DNA of 64,000 bases from Aestuariibius violaceus. Its GTDB lineage: Bacteria > Pseudomonadota > Alphaproteobacteria > Rhodobacterales > Rhodobacteraceae. Location of the stretch: assembly GCF_040779325.2 (NCBI RefSeq), contig NZ_JBFONT020000005.1, positions 174,628 through 238,627 on the forward strand, in the 5' to 3' direction. The notes beneath the pieces are model-generated. The model searched no databases, was not told where the DNA came from, and worked only from the letters and a program-made list of their open reading frames with translations. The first letter of the stretch is position 1; each line of letters opens with the position of its first letter. Below, one piece after another: positions 1 to 8,693 of this stretch. The position numbers and the translations under genes were made by a program.

Positions 1-680
1 TCTATGACGAGGCGAAGCTGGAAGGAGCCATCAAGGAAAAGGATGTTCTTCTGAAAGAGGTTCATCACCGGGTGAAGAACAACCTTCAACTGATTTCGTC
101 GATCATGAACATGCATCTGCGAAAGACGACCAATCCCGAGACCAAGCAGATCCTGTCGCGTCTTCAGGATCGGGTGCAGAGCCTCGCAACGGTGCACCGG
201 CGGCTTTACCAGACGGAAGATCTGGGTGAGCTGGATGTAACCCAGCTGGTGCGGGATCTGGTTCATCAGACAGCGCGGTTCAGCCGCCGGCCGGACGATG
301 ATGTCGACCTGTCTTTCGATCTGCGGCCCGTAGTGATGTATCCCGATCAAGCCGTTCCCCTGTCGCTTTTCGTGACCGAGGCGGCCATCAACGCCTTCAA
401 ATATGTCTCGGCGCCTGAGGGAGAGGACCCCTGGGTCAAGGTGCGGTTTCAGGACGATGGCCCGGAGCATGTCGTTTTCGAGATCAGCAACTCGCTTGAC
501 CCCGCTTCGCCGCCTCAGGCGGAGGGGGGAGAGATGTCGGGCTTTGGTTCCCAACTGATCAAGGCATTCTCGATGCAATTGAGGGCGCGGACCGAGATCC
601 TTCCTCAGGAGGACAGCTACGTCGTGCGGTCGCGCTTTGCCGTGCAGGAGTTCGAGCCGGAATACCACGAGAGCCCCTGA
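1..680 (+). CDS. Sensor histidine kinase, C-terminal part (HisKA_2 type), 5' truncated by window edge
   Basis: The reading frame is open from base 3, so the gene starts before the window and only its kinase core is visible. The phosphoacceptor region EVHHRVKNNLQLISSIM lies at about bases 58-108 and is typical of the HisKA_2 (HWE-related) histidine kinases common in alphaproteobacteria. An ATP-binding N-box (EAAINAFKY, near base 380-405) and a glycine-rich box (GFGSQL, near base 540) follow. It should autophosphorylate on the histidine and pass phosphate to a response regulator that is not visible here. Any input domain is upstream and unknown. The TGA stop overlaps the start of the next gene (ATGA), so the two are probably co-translated. 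Confidence 0.85.
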   Translation, partial: YDEAKLEGAIKEKDVLLKEVHHRVKNNLQLISSIMNMHLRKTTNPETKQILSRLQDRVQSLATVHRRLYQTEDLGELDVTQLVRDLVHQTARFSRRPDDDVDLSFDLRPVVMYPDQAVPLSLFVTEAAINAFKYVSAPEGEDPWVKVRFQDDGPEHVVFEISNSLDPASPPQAEGGEMSGFGSQLIKAFSMQLRARTEILPQEDSYVVRSRFAVQEFEPEYHESP

Positions 681-2230
681 TGACAGTCGAAACGACGTCT
701 GATCTGAAGGTCCTGTTGACGGCAGCCGAGGCTTACCCGGCTTTCGAGGCGCTGATGCTTGACGCACGCGAGGAGGTCTCGATGTCGTTTCGGATCTTCG
801 ATCCGGCGACCGAGCTGCAATCGGAGCGGGCGCGGGAAATCGGGAGCGATTGGTTCGACCTCGTTGCGGACACCCTGGCGCGCGGTGTCGACCTGCGCAT
901 CGTCCTGTCGGATTTCGATCCCGCGGGTCGGCCAGCGCTTCACCGGCAGGCGTGGCGCAGTGCCCGGCGGCTTTTTGCGGCTGCCGAAGCGTCCGGGCGG
1001 CCGGAAGGGCTGACATTGCGGGTGGCACTGCACCCGGCGAAGGTTGGCTGGCTGCCGCGTTTCCTTTTTTGGCCCAAATCCCACGCGGAATTGCGCAAGA
1101 CGGTTCTGCAGATCGAGGCGATGGGCGACGCTGAGCGTGACAGGGCGCTTGCCGAGATGCCCTATATCGCCGCTTTGACGGTTGCGAGAGATGAGGGTCT
1201 CCGCCTGCGGCGATGGCCGCCGCCACCGCTGTTTCCGGCGAGCCATCATCAGAAGCTGGCCGTTGTCGACCGGAGGACGCTTTATATCGGCGGGCTGGAT
1301 CTGGATGATCGGCGGTATGATACGCCGGTTCACAATCGGCCTGCACCGGAGACGTGGCACGACATCCAGCTTATCGTCGATGGTCCGGTCGCCGACGCGG
1401 CGGCCCGTCACCTTGATGAGTTTCTGGGCGTTGTGGCCGGACGTGTCCGCCCGTCGCAGCATGGCCGAATTGTGCGGACCCTGTCGTCGCGCCGCGGATC
1501 GGCCGCTATCTGGCCGGTTGGGCCAAGGATGGTTCTGGGCGAGATACGGGAGGCCCATGAGCGGCTGATCCAGGACGCTAAGAAACTGATCTATCTGGAG
1601 ACCCAGTTCCTTCGGGACAGGCGTCTTGCCCGGAGCCTGGCCGAGGCCGCGCGCGCCAATCCGGAGCTGAGGATGATTGCGATGGTGCCTGCGGCACCGG
1701 AAGACGTGGCTTTCGAGGGGCAGACATCAAGCGATCAGCGCCTTGGCGAGTACCTTCATTCGGTTTGCGTGGATATCCTGCGGGACGCTTTTGGCCCGCG
1801 GTTTTTCATCGGCTCGCCGGCGCAAAGGCGACAACGCCAGGATGACGAAGAAGGCACCCGGCGGCTTGGTGAAGCGCCGATCATCTATGTTCACGCGAAG
1901 GTATCAATCTTTGACGATCAGGCCGCCATCGTCTCATCCGCCAACCTTAACGGCCGTAGCCTCGGCTGGGATACGGAGGCAGGGATCGTGCTTGATCGTC
2001 ACGCGGATGTAGAGCTCCTGCGTCGCCGGTGCTTTGCCCATTGGCTGCCGCCCGGCGCAGGGGACGACTTCTTTGCGCTTGATACGGCACTCGACACCTG
2101 GAGGGGGCTGGCGGAGGAGAATGCCGAGCGGGAGCCGGAACGGCGTGCCGGGTTTTTGCTACCGCATCCGGTGGAACCGGCCCGTCGCTTTGGAAGGCCG
2201 CTGCCGATCGTGCCAGAGGCGATGGTCTGA
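680..2230 (+). CDS. Phospholipase D-family protein (two HKD motifs)
   Basis: This 516-residue protein carries the two HxKxxxxD motifs of the phospholipase D superfamily. The first is HHQKLAVVD near residue 190 and the second is VHAKVSIFDD near residue 404. The second is followed by SSANLNGRS, the usual Asn-rich companion. There is no clear signal peptide or membrane segment, so it is probably not a classical membrane cardiolipin synthase; a cytosolic or peripheral phosphatidyltransferase or phospholipase is more likely. It starts at the ATGA overlap with the sensor kinase, which points to a two-gene operon. It ends 2 bp from the convergent transporter gene. The exact substrate cannot be told from the sequence. 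Confidence 0.85.
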   Translation: MTVETTSDLKVLLTAAEAYPAFEALMLDAREEVSMSFRIFDPATELQSERAREIGSDWFDLVADTLARGVDLRIVLSDFDPAGRPALHRQAWRSARRLFAAAEASGRPEGLTLRVALHPAKVGWLPRFLFWPKSHAELRKTVLQIEAMGDAERDRALAEMPYIAALTVARDEGLRLRRWPPPPLFPASHHQKLAVVDRRTLYIGGLDLDDRRYDTPVHNRPAPETWHDIQLIVDGPVADAAARHLDEFLGVVAGRVRPSQHGRIVRTLSSRRGSAAIWPVGPRMVLGEIREAHERLIQDAKKLIYLETQFLRDRRLARSLAEAARANPELRMIAMVPAAPEDVAFEGQTSSDQRLGEYLHSVCVDILRDAFGPRFFIGSPAQRRQRQDDEEGTRRLGEAPIIYVHAKVSIFDDQAAIVSSANLNGRSLGWDTEAGIVLDRHADVELLRRRCFAHWLPPGAGDDFFALDTALDTWRGLAEENAEREPERRAGFLLPHPVEPARRFGRPLPIVPEAMV

Positions 2231-2232
2231 CG

Positions 2233-3264
2233 TCAGGCCGCGTTTTGCGCGGGTTCTGCGACAGCTTTGGCGGGCCTCTCGGCCCTTTCCTGGCGCAGTG
2301 CCCGGGTCCAGACAAGGATGGGGATCGCGATGATCGCACCAATCGGTCCCCACAGCCAAAGCCAGAAGACGAGACTCATGAAGACCAGAAGCGGGTTGAT
2401 CTGCATGCTGCGGCCGACGAGCTGCGGTGTGACGAACTGGCCCTCGGTCATGTTCATCAGAAGATATCCAGCGGCCGGAAGGATGGCGTAAAACCCGTCG
2501 AATGCCACGATCCCGGCAATCAGCAAGCTGCAGGCCAGAACGATCGGCCCGAGATAGAGAATAAAGTTCAGCAGGAAGGCAAGCCCGCCCCAGAGCAGGG
2601 CTGCGGGCATCCCGATGAGGTGTAAGTAGCCGGTCACGATCGTGGCAAAGCAGGCATAGATGATGGTGATCGTCAGAAAGTAGCGTGAGACATCACGCTC
2701 GGCGTTGATGAGAATCGACTTGTCGAGCGACGCGAAGATGGCGCAGGCGCTTCCGTAGATGCTTCGACGGCCGAGCAGGAAGAAATAGAGCGTGCCAACA
2801 AAGATGAGGAGCTGACCGGCGATGGTCGGCGCGTAGCTGACCAGATCGGTCAGCGTCGGGATTGTCAAAGAGCCTTCGTCACTGCTGCCGTCGCTGCCAA
2901 CAGCCGCGGCGACGTCTCCCGCAACCTCATCCAGCCCCCGTGCCGCGCGCTGAAACTCCGCGAAGAAAGTCTGCATTTCACGCCAGACATCCGGCGCGCT
3001 CTGGATCGCGAGCTGGGCAATCGGGCTGAGGGCTGCGAAGAGCCCGCCAAGCAGGCTGAGGAAGAGGACAAGTGTCAGAAAGGCGCTTGCGGCTTCGGGA
3101 ATACCGCTGCGCGTCATGCGGCCTGCGAGCGGGGCAATGACGACGCCGACCACGAGAGCGAGCACTGTCGGTGCGAAGATTTCAGACGCAATCCGGAATG
3201 CCGAAGCGACAGCTATGGCCGTCAGGATCAGCAGAAGCGTCGGTACGTGGTCTCGCGAGGGCAT
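2233..3264 (-). CDS. AI-2E family transporter (PF01594-type permease)
   Basis: The protein has about 343 residues and many hydrophobic segments: an N-terminal pair, a hydrophilic middle around residues 105-140, then a cluster of helices to the C-terminus. The closing stretch resembles the usual AI-2E permease pattern (MSLVFWLWLWGPIGAIIAIP). Members of the family include quorum-signal exporters and ion/osmolyte transporters, so the substrate is open. An in-frame ATG exists 120 bp upstream, but the start at 3264 is preferred: it begins the first hydrophobic segment and has an AAAGGA ribosome site just before it, and the longer version would run into the divergent csbD promoter. It is convergent with the phospholipase gene. 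Confidence 0.82.
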   Translation of the reverse strand: MPSRDHVPTLLLILTAIAVASAFRIASEIFAPTVLALVVGVVIAPLAGRMTRSGIPEAASAFLTLVLFLSLLGGLFAALSPIAQLAIQSAPDVWREMQTFFAEFQRAARGLDEVAGDVAAAVGSDGSSDEGSLTIPTLTDLVSYAPTIAGQLLIFVGTLYFFLLGRRSIYGSACAIFASLDKSILINAERDVSRYFLTITIIYACFATIVTGYLHLIGMPAALLWGGLAFLLNFILYLGPIVLACSLLIAGIVAFDGFYAILPAAGYLLMNMTEGQFVTPQLVGRSMQINPLLVFMSLVFWLWLWGPIGAIIAIPILVWTRALRQERAERPAKAVAEPAQNAA

Positions 3265-3388
3265 GGTTGGTCCTTTGCCGCGATAACTGGATCTTCTGCC
3301 GCCCAGTTCCGCCTTTTTCGAAACAAACCGTCCCTGCCAGGGGTTCTTTTCCCGGAAACCAAAACCAAGACAGCAAGGAGACAACGTT

Positions 3389-3586
3389 ATGAACTGGGAC
3401 CAGATTCAAGGCCAGTGGAAGCAGATGAAAGGCAAGGCGCAGGAGCGCTGGGGCGAGTTGACGGACGACGAGCTTGACCAGGCCGAAGGCAATCGCGAAC
3501 AGATGGAAGGGCTGATTCAGGAGCGGTACGGCAAGACCAAAGAGGAAGCCAAGCGCGAAGTCGACGAGTGGATGGCGCGTATGTAA
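3389..3586 (+). CDS. CsbD-family small stress protein
   Basis: This 65-residue, highly charged protein starts MNWDQIQGQWKQMKGK and contains the G-x-W-x-Q-x-KG and W(G)xLTDDxL features of the CsbD family. These are small helical proteins of unknown mechanism that accumulate in general stress. An AAGGAGA ribosome site lies 8 bp before the ATG. The gene is divergent from the AI-2E transporter and is closed by a strong intrinsic terminator at 3603-3629, so it is a monocistronic unit. Stress control is known for the family but no specific promoter motif could be identified here. Confidence 0.9.
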   Translation: MNWDQIQGQWKQMKGKAQERWGELTDDELDQAEGNREQMEGLIQERYGKTKEEAKREVDEWMARM

Positions 3587-3602
3587 CGCTGCTGTCGTTG
3601 AG

Positions 3603-3629
3603 GCCGGGCGCTTAGGCGTCCGGCTTTTT
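3603..3629 (+). terminator. Intrinsic terminator after csbD
   Basis: A 9-bp stem (GCCGGGCGC pairing with GCGTCCGGC, one G-T pair) with a 4-base loop is followed by five T. It sits 16 bp after the csbD stop. The stop codon of the convergent dtd gene lies inside the loop, so the hairpin overlaps the end of dtd. Confidence 0.85.
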
Positions 3630-4073
3630 CCAGTCTGTAGTATCAAACCAGATCGTGACCGGCCCATCATTGGTGAGGCCAACCTTCATATCGGCGCCGA
3701 AACGTCCGGTTGCGACCTCGCAGCCTGTCCTGTCCATGGCGCGGGTGAAGTGGCGGTAGAGGGCTTCGCCTTTCTCGGGATCAGCCGCCGCAGAGAAGCC
3801 GGGCCGATTGCCGCGTTGGGTGTCGGCGGCAAGGGTGAACTGACTGACCACCAGGGCGGCCCCACCGGTATCGACAAGCGATCTGTTCATCCGCCCGTCG
3901 TCATCGCGGAAGATGCGCAACTTGGCGATCTTCGCGGCGAGTTTTTCCGCCTCAGCCTCTCCATCGTCTGCCATGGCGCAGACGAGGATTAGAAGGCCTG
4001 GACCGATCTCACCGATGACCGCCCCTCTAATCTCGACGGATGCTTCGCTGACCCGTTGGACCAGGGCCCTCAA
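3612..4073 (-). CDS. dtd: D-aminoacyl-tRNA deacylase
   Basis: This protein of about 153 residues hydrolyses D-amino acids wrongly attached to tRNA. It shows the family landmarks: an N-terminal RALVQRVSEASV, the SQFTLAAD(T) active-site segment near residue 80 and a C-terminal NDGPVTIW (the GxPVT element). The start is chosen as TTG at 4073, because RALVQRV is the usual second position of the family and GGAG lies 9-12 bp before it. A GTG at 4088 would add five residues. The TTG overlaps the stop of the upstream sugar kinase (TTGA), suggesting translational coupling. Confidence 0.9.
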   Translation of the reverse strand: MRALVQRVSEASVEIRGAVIGEIGPGLLILVCAMADDGEAEAEKLAAKIAKLRIFRDDDGRMNRSLVDTGGAALVVSQFTLAADTQRGNRPGFSAAADPEKGEALYRHFTRAMDRTGCEVATGRFGADMKVGLTNDGPVTIWFDTTDWKKPDA

Positions 4074-4984
4074 AGCTCGGATCTCCACGGCGGGTTGGCC
4101 CCGGCGCGGGAGACCGTCACAGCGGCCGCGCGGGCGCCGAGCGACAGGGCCATTGTCAGGGTCTCTTCGGTGAGATTTCCCAGAGCCGGTTCAGTCAGGC
4201 AATCAGCCTCGGCCAAGGCAGCGAGGAGGCCTGCGTTGAACGTATCGCCGGCCCCGACAGTGTCGGCGACGGTGACCGGGACGCCTTCGACAGAGGCGCT
4301 GCAGGATTTCGTGTAGCCGCTTGCACCTTTGGCCCCCTCCGTCACCGCGATCAGGGACGGCCCGCGGTCGAGCAGCGCTGCGGCCAGGTCTGCGGTCTCG
4401 CCAGGGCCGGCGATCCAGCGGAGGTCTTCGTCGGAGACCTTCACGATATCCGATGCCGCCAGCATCCGGGCGAGGCGGGCGCGATAGCTGGCCTCATCCT
4501 TGATGAAGCCGGGGCGGATGTTCGGGTCGATCATGGTGACGGCGCTTTCAGCGGCGCGACGCATCATGGCCTCGTAGGCGCTGCCGCAAGGTTCAGTGAC
4601 GAGGCTGATGCCACCGAAGAAGAACGCCTCTGCCTGGGCTTTTGGTATGTCGGCGACATCCAGCATCCGGCCCGCCGTGTTCTCGTCATAGAAGGCATAG
4701 CTGGCCTGTCCATCTTCCAGGCGGACGAAAGCGAGCGTCGTCGGGCGGTCGGATCGCGCGGCGAGGCTGTGATCGACCTTTGACGCGGCCAGGGTCTCTA
4801 ACAGCAGATCACCGAAGAAATCGGTGCTGATCCCGCTGAAGAAGCCGCAATCCGCGCCGAGGCGTCCCAAGGCGATGGCCGTGTTGAAGACCGAGCCGCC
4901 CGCATGGGGCGCGAAAGCGTCCTGTCCGTCTGCGGTCTGCCGGGGCAGCATGTCGATCAGCGCTTCGCCACAACACAGGATCAT
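4070..4984 (-). CDS. PfkB-family sugar kinase (fructokinase-like)
   Basis: This 304-residue kinase of the ribokinase/PfkB family begins MILCCGEALIDMLP, matching the first family signature. Near the C-terminus it has DTVGAGDTFNAG, in which GAGD forms the anion hole and the Asp is the catalytic base. The N-terminal GEALIDM and the LGRLGADCGFFSGIS region resemble fructokinases, but 2-keto-3-deoxygluconate kinases look similar, so the sugar is not certain. The start at 4984 is preferred over an ATG 147 bp upstream because AAGGGAG precedes it and the family begins here. It is the first gene of a pair with dtd. Confidence 0.85.
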   Translation of the reverse strand: MILCCGEALIDMLPRQTADGQDAFAPHAGGSVFNTAIALGRLGADCGFFSGISTDFFGDLLLETLAASKVDHSLAARSDRPTTLAFVRLEDGQASYAFYDENTAGRMLDVADIPKAQAEAFFFGGISLVTEPCGSAYEAMMRRAAESAVTMIDPNIRPGFIKDEASYRARLARMLAASDIVKVSDEDLRWIAGPGETADLAAALLDRGPSLIAVTEGAKGASGYTKSCSASVEGVPVTVADTVGAGDTFNAGLLAALAEADCLTEPALGNLTEETLTMALSLGARAAAVTVSRAGANPPWRSEL

Positions 4985-5270
4985 CGCACACTCCCTTCGC
5001 GTTTTGCTTTCAATAGGATGCGGTGTCGTGGTGCTCAACACTGCATTCGTGCACGGCCAGGGCGACGGCAATTCGCGCGAAGGCGATTGCCCAGGGACTT
5101 TTCGAGAGCGATTTGATGGTTGGGAGGGCAATGGTCAGAAAGCTCGTTGGCGCGTCGGTCTTCACCTCGGCAATGGCCGGCGGTGTGAAGTCGAGAGAGT
5201 GATATCTCACCGACAGGGAGGGAACGCACAATGCGCACAGCCGCAGATCCGCAGCGGCAGGGGGCAACGG

Positions 5271-6380
5271 CTACTGCGTTGCCCCGTAGATGGCGGCTGC
5301 GGCGGCGCCGACAACAAGCGCCAGCAGGATTGCGAAGGCGATCTTCCAGGCCGACCAGGGCCGCTCTCCCTGTACCCGGCCGGTCTGACCATTGACGACG
5401 AAGCGGTAGGTCTCGCCGCGATACTTGTAGGCGGCCAGCCAGACCGGGAGGAGGACGTGCTTGAAGGTGATCGCCGAGACGGCCGTGTTGACATCGTGGA
5501 CGCGCTGGCGGTCGCCGCCGATGTCGAATTTCACGTCGCGCTCGATGATACGGTCCATATAGGCGCGAGCTTCGGTGAAGGCGGGATCGAGGTCGACCTG
5601 GTAGCCTTCGGCACGGAAGCCCGCGAGGAATTCCGGGCGGTAAGGTTCGAGCAGGGAGAGATCCCACGGTTCGAGCGCGTCGGTGAAGCGCTTGGGGAGG
5701 GAGTGAGAGGCGAGCACAAGAACATCGTCGAAGAACCGCGAGACCCGGCCTGAGGCGCGCCGCCAGCGGGTTTTCCGGACGCGCACGTTCTGCCGCTTTC
5801 CGTCGCGCATGACCGTCTTGGTCACGTAGTAATCGGTTCCGCGCTCGCCGTGATAGGACGAGCGGGTCTGCGCGTCGAACGTCCAATACGGCACGTAAAT
5901 ACCTGACATGGAACGGCCTTTTCGGGCGTAGTCCTGCAGGCCGTTCGGCGCGAACCAGAGCCGGCCGAGCCAGTCCGTCATCGCCTTGCGGGCGGTTGCT
6001 TCGTCGAGCGCGAAGGGCAGAAGGCCTTGCGGTTTGATGTGGCGATGGGCGCCGGTATCGGTGACGACGGGCGTGGCGCAGAAGGGGCATTCGGTGGCGT
6101 GGACGGCGGAGTCGAATTCGACCTCGGCCCCGCAATTGGGGCATTTCGCGACGCGGGTTTCCTCGATTTCCGCGGCGGGAAGCTGGTCGGCGACGGCGGC
6201 GCGGAAGTCGAGTTCGGCCAATGCATGGGTGGTGCGGCCGAGCCCCTCGACCTCGGCCGTATTGCCGCAATGGTCGCAGACGAGGCGCCCACGGTCGGGG
6301 TCGAAGCGGAAATCGGAGCCGCAATTATCGCAGGGAAAGCGATGCTCTTCGAGCGGCGTCGCGGTGAGCGTGTCGGACAT
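5271..6380 (-). CDS. TFIIB-type zinc-ribbon protein with C-terminal membrane anchor (YdjG-like)
   Basis: The 369-residue protein begins with two CxxC...CxxC zinc ribbons, CDNCG...CDHCG at about residues 17-39 and CPNCG...CPFCA at about 79-101. A long soluble region follows that includes a YVPYWTFDA motif, and a single hydrophobic helix lies at about residues 345-367. Such proteins are often mislabelled as primosomal helicase because of the ribbons, but there is no helicase domain. The layout resembles Bacillus YdjG, which works with the SPFH protein YdjI at the membrane. The SPFH gene lies immediately upstream, so a shared role in membrane surveillance is inferred, not shown. Confidence 0.8.
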   Translation of the reverse strand: MSDTLTATPLEEHRFPCDNCGSDFRFDPDRGRLVCDHCGNTAEVEGLGRTTHALAELDFRAAVADQLPAAEIEETRVAKCPNCGAEVEFDSAVHATECPFCATPVVTDTGAHRHIKPQGLLPFALDEATARKAMTDWLGRLWFAPNGLQDYARKGRSMSGIYVPYWTFDAQTRSSYHGERGTDYYVTKTVMRDGKRQNVRVRKTRWRRASGRVSRFFDDVLVLASHSLPKRFTDALEPWDLSLLEPYRPEFLAGFRAEGYQVDLDPAFTEARAYMDRIIERDVKFDIGGDRQRVHDVNTAVSAITFKHVLLPVWLAAYKYRGETYRFVVNGQTGRVQGERPWSAWKIAFAILLALVVGAAAAAIYGATQ

Positions 6381-6413
6381 CGCCTGGCTAGCTTTCCGTT
6401 TCCAACAAAGGAC

Positions 6414-7549
6414 TTAGGCGCCGGGTGGGGGCGCCCCGGCAGCGCGCAACAAGAGGCAGGCCCCCCGGGCGCGGCGGCGGGGGCGCCCCCCATGACGGTG
6501 AAAAGCTGGGCAAGCTCGCGGACGTCTTCTGCTTTTATCCATCCGTCCTGGCCCTGGGTCCAGACGAAGGTTTCGCGCGTGAGGCTGCCGTCGGCGGCCA
6601 TCTTGCCAAGATCCGCCTTAGAATACGGGCCCTTGGTCTGGCCGCCCTCGGCGATGTGCCAGACATGTTCGACCGGCGGCGGGGGTGGGGCGGGCTGTCT
6701 TTGGGGAGCCATCGCCATGTTGCCCATCTGCATTCCAAGCCCGGCGCCAAAGCCCATGCCCATGCTCGAACCAGCGGCGGAGCCGGGTTCGCGGAGGGCT
6801 TCGGCGGACTGATATTTCAGGTGGTCATCGAGGTTGCCGGTGATCCCGCGAGAGGTGCGCGTGTCGAGCGCTTTCTCAACTGCGGGCGGCAAGCTGATGT
6901 TTTCTATGTACAATTCCGGAAGGGTTACGCCGTATTCTTCGATGGTCGGGCTGATCGCCTCGGCGATGAGCTTGCCCAGATCGCGGGTGTTGGCGGCCAT
7001 GTCGAGGACGGGAATGCCCGAGGAGGCGATGGCGCGGGAGAATTCCTGGACGATGATGTTGCGGAGCTGGAAGCTGATCTCGTCCATCGTGAATTCGCCA
7101 TCGGTTCCAACGATTTCCACGAGGAACTTCGCGGCGTCCGTCACGCGGACGGAGTAGGTGCCGAAGGCGCGGATGCGGGTGGGGCCGAATTCGGAATCGC
7201 GGACCATGATGGGGTTCTTCGTGCCCCATTTCAGATTGGTGAAGCGGGTCGTGTTGACGAAGTAAATCTCTGATTTGAAAGGAGATTTAAAGCCGTGATC
7301 CCAATGCTGGAGGGACGTCATGATCGGCATGTTGTTGGTTTCGAGCATGTAGAGACCCGGCGTGAAGACGTCGGCCAGCTGGCCTTCATGGACGAAAACG
7401 GCGGCTTGGCCTTCGCGGACGGTCAGCTTGGCGCCATACTTGATTTCGTGGCCTTCACGCTCGAACCGCCAAACCATTGTGTCCCGCGTATCGTCCGTCC
7501 AGTGGATGACGTCGATAAGCTGGCCTTTGAGAAATTCGAAAATCGGCAT
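6414..7549 (-). CDS. SPFH-domain protein with C-terminal GYF_2 domain (YdjI-like); 3' end frameshifted
   Basis: From ATG 7549 (AGGAGA upstream) the frame gives MPIFEFLKGQ, an SPFH/virion-core-type domain over about residues 1-270, a Pro/Met/Gly-rich linker, then a GYF_2 domain (WHIAEGGQTKGPYS...) near residues 300-360. As written, the frame misses its expected stop and stays open to 5978, running 400 bp through the zinc-ribbon gene in another frame. If one G is added to the G-run at 6461-6466 (minus strand), the protein instead ends ...GAPPPGA at a TAA at 6414-6416, giving about 378 residues and clearing the neighbour's start. The coordinates given assume that correction. SPFH proteins form membrane-associated oligomers. 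Confidence 0.75.
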
Positions 7550-7639
7550 GAAACGGGTCTCCTGCGGGACGGTCTTACTGAGGGAAGGTGGGCCGGGAGG
7601 ACCGGGGCCGCAAGGGGTTTCCTCGGCCGAAAATGGCCA

Positions 7640-7683
7640 TGCGGCATCCGGGCGGCAAATGGTCGGCATTTGGTCGGAGTGGT
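7640..7683 (+). repeat. 11-bp phased tandem repeat, locus C (four degenerate units)
   Basis: Four consecutive units of exactly 11 bp: TGCGGCATCCG, GGCGGCAAATG, GTCGGCATTTG, GTCGGAGTGGT. The pattern is close to GTCGGCATnnG, and the last unit begins GTCGGA. It lies between the end of the LysR gene and the start of the SPFH gene, 91 bp upstream of the latter. The same four-unit design occurs at 53370-53413 and 63221-63264. Confidence 0.6.
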
Positions 7684-7695
7684 TTAGGGGCTGAA

Positions 7696-8589
7696 CTATA
7701 CTCGCGGGCGGGTCACCGACGGGTTTTCCAGCGCGTCCAGCAGCACCTCGCGGGCGCGTGCGATGCGTGGGGTGCGGATCGCAGCGTGGACCCAGACCAG
7801 ATAGAGCGTGTTCCAGATGTCCGGTGCCGCCGCCAGCCGGATCAATCGTCCGGCGGCGAGATCCGCCTCTGCCAGATAGTCGGGCAGGATGGTCCAGCCG
7901 GTGCCTTCCGCGACGATGTCCCGGACAAGGCGAAGATCCGGCGCGACGATGGCCGGGCGGAGATCTGCCAGACCGATCCCGAGCGCTTCGGCGACGGAGG
8001 TGAAGAGCGAGAGCGTTTCGTCGTAGCTGACTGGTGGGTGGGCGAATACATCGATGACCGACGGGCTGATCTTGTCCGCCCATGCGGGGGAGGCGACCGG
8101 CACCAGACGCTCTTTGCCGATGGGTTTGCAGCCGAGTTCCCTGGACCGCGGCATGGAGGCGGTGATGGCGAGGTCGGCCATCCGGGTTTCGAGCGCCTCG
8201 TAGATCGTGCTGCGCCCGCCGAGGACGATATGCGCGAAGAGGCCCTGATCGGCCAGCCGGGCGAGCGGGGCTGCGAGGCATGTGCCGATGAATTCGAGCG
8301 GTCCGGCCAGCCGGATCGTCCCGGTAGCGGCGCTGCTGCGATTGCGGATCATGGAGAAGGCGGCATCCAGCGCGTCGAGGTTCGGTCCGATCTGCGCGGC
8401 GAGTTCATCCGCAGCCTGCGTAGGCCGCACGCCGCGGGAGTGGCGGGTGAACAGGGGGCGGCCGATCTGATCTTCGAGGCTGCGGATATGGCCCGAGGCG
8501 GCAGGCTGGGTCATGCCAAGCGCGGTAGCGGCGCGGGATACCGAGCCGGTCCGATAGACTTCGAGGAATGTGCGCAGGAATGCGAGCAT
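7696..8589 (-). CDS. LysR-family transcriptional regulator
   Basis: This regulator of about 297 residues has an N-terminal winged helix-turn-helix (FLRTFLEVYRTGSVSRAA, then LGMTQPAASGHIRSLED) and a LysR substrate-binding domain from about residue 85. The ATG at 8589 gives the usual short N-terminus; a TTG at 8601 would add four residues. It is transcribed divergently from the DJ-1/PfpI gene with about 100 bp between them, the standard arrangement for a LysR regulator and its target. The effector is unknown. The pair lies inside what otherwise looks like one minus-strand operon (5271-12619) and may be a later insertion. Confidence 0.9.
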   Translation of the reverse strand: MLAFLRTFLEVYRTGSVSRAATALGMTQPAASGHIRSLEDQIGRPLFTRHSRGVRPTQAADELAAQIGPNLDALDAAFSMIRNRSSAATGTIRLAGPLEFIGTCLAAPLARLADQGLFAHIVLGGRSTIYEALETRMADLAITASMPRSRELGCKPIGKERLVPVASPAWADKISPSVIDVFAHPPVSYDETLSLFTSVAEALGIGLADLRPAIVAPDLRLVRDIVAEGTGWTILPDYLAEADLAAGRLIRLAAAPDIWNTLYLVWVHAAIRTPRIARAREVLLDALENPSVTRPRV

Positions 8590-8601
8590 CCAGTATATCA
8601 A

Positions 8602-8693
8602 ATCATTTATGGCTGATGAGAGAAATGGTTATTTCAGTTTATATCAGAAGTCCCCCATCTGTAGTGCCATCATCAGCATCAGGAGGCCGCAAG
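8602..8693. promoter_or_regulatory. Divergent LysR / DJ-1 promoter region
   Basis: This A+T-rich intergenic stretch contains dyad half-sites CTGAT (near 8613) and ATCAG (near 8645), separated by about 25 bases. That would suit a LysR dimer-of-dimers operator controlling both genes. No clear -35/-10 pair was assigned. AGGAGG lies just before the DJ-1 ATG. Confidence 0.45.

Noticed and set aside
617..1558. Long minus-strand frame opposite the phospholipase gene
   Set aside because: Basic, low-complexity antisense translation of a gene with clear HKD motifs; high-G+C shadow.
5010..5267. Minus-strand 85-codon frame after the zinc-ribbon gene
   Set aside because: Its only early start is TTG/GTG without a ribosome site and the sequence has no recognisable family; I treat 4985-5270 as intergenic, though part of it (SFLTIALPTIKSL...) looks protein-like.
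5978..6413. In-frame extension of the SPFH gene through the zinc-ribbon gene
   Set aside because: The tail is Arg/Pro/Ser-rich with shadow-frame composition and overlaps a well-supported gene; a one-base frameshift explains it better.
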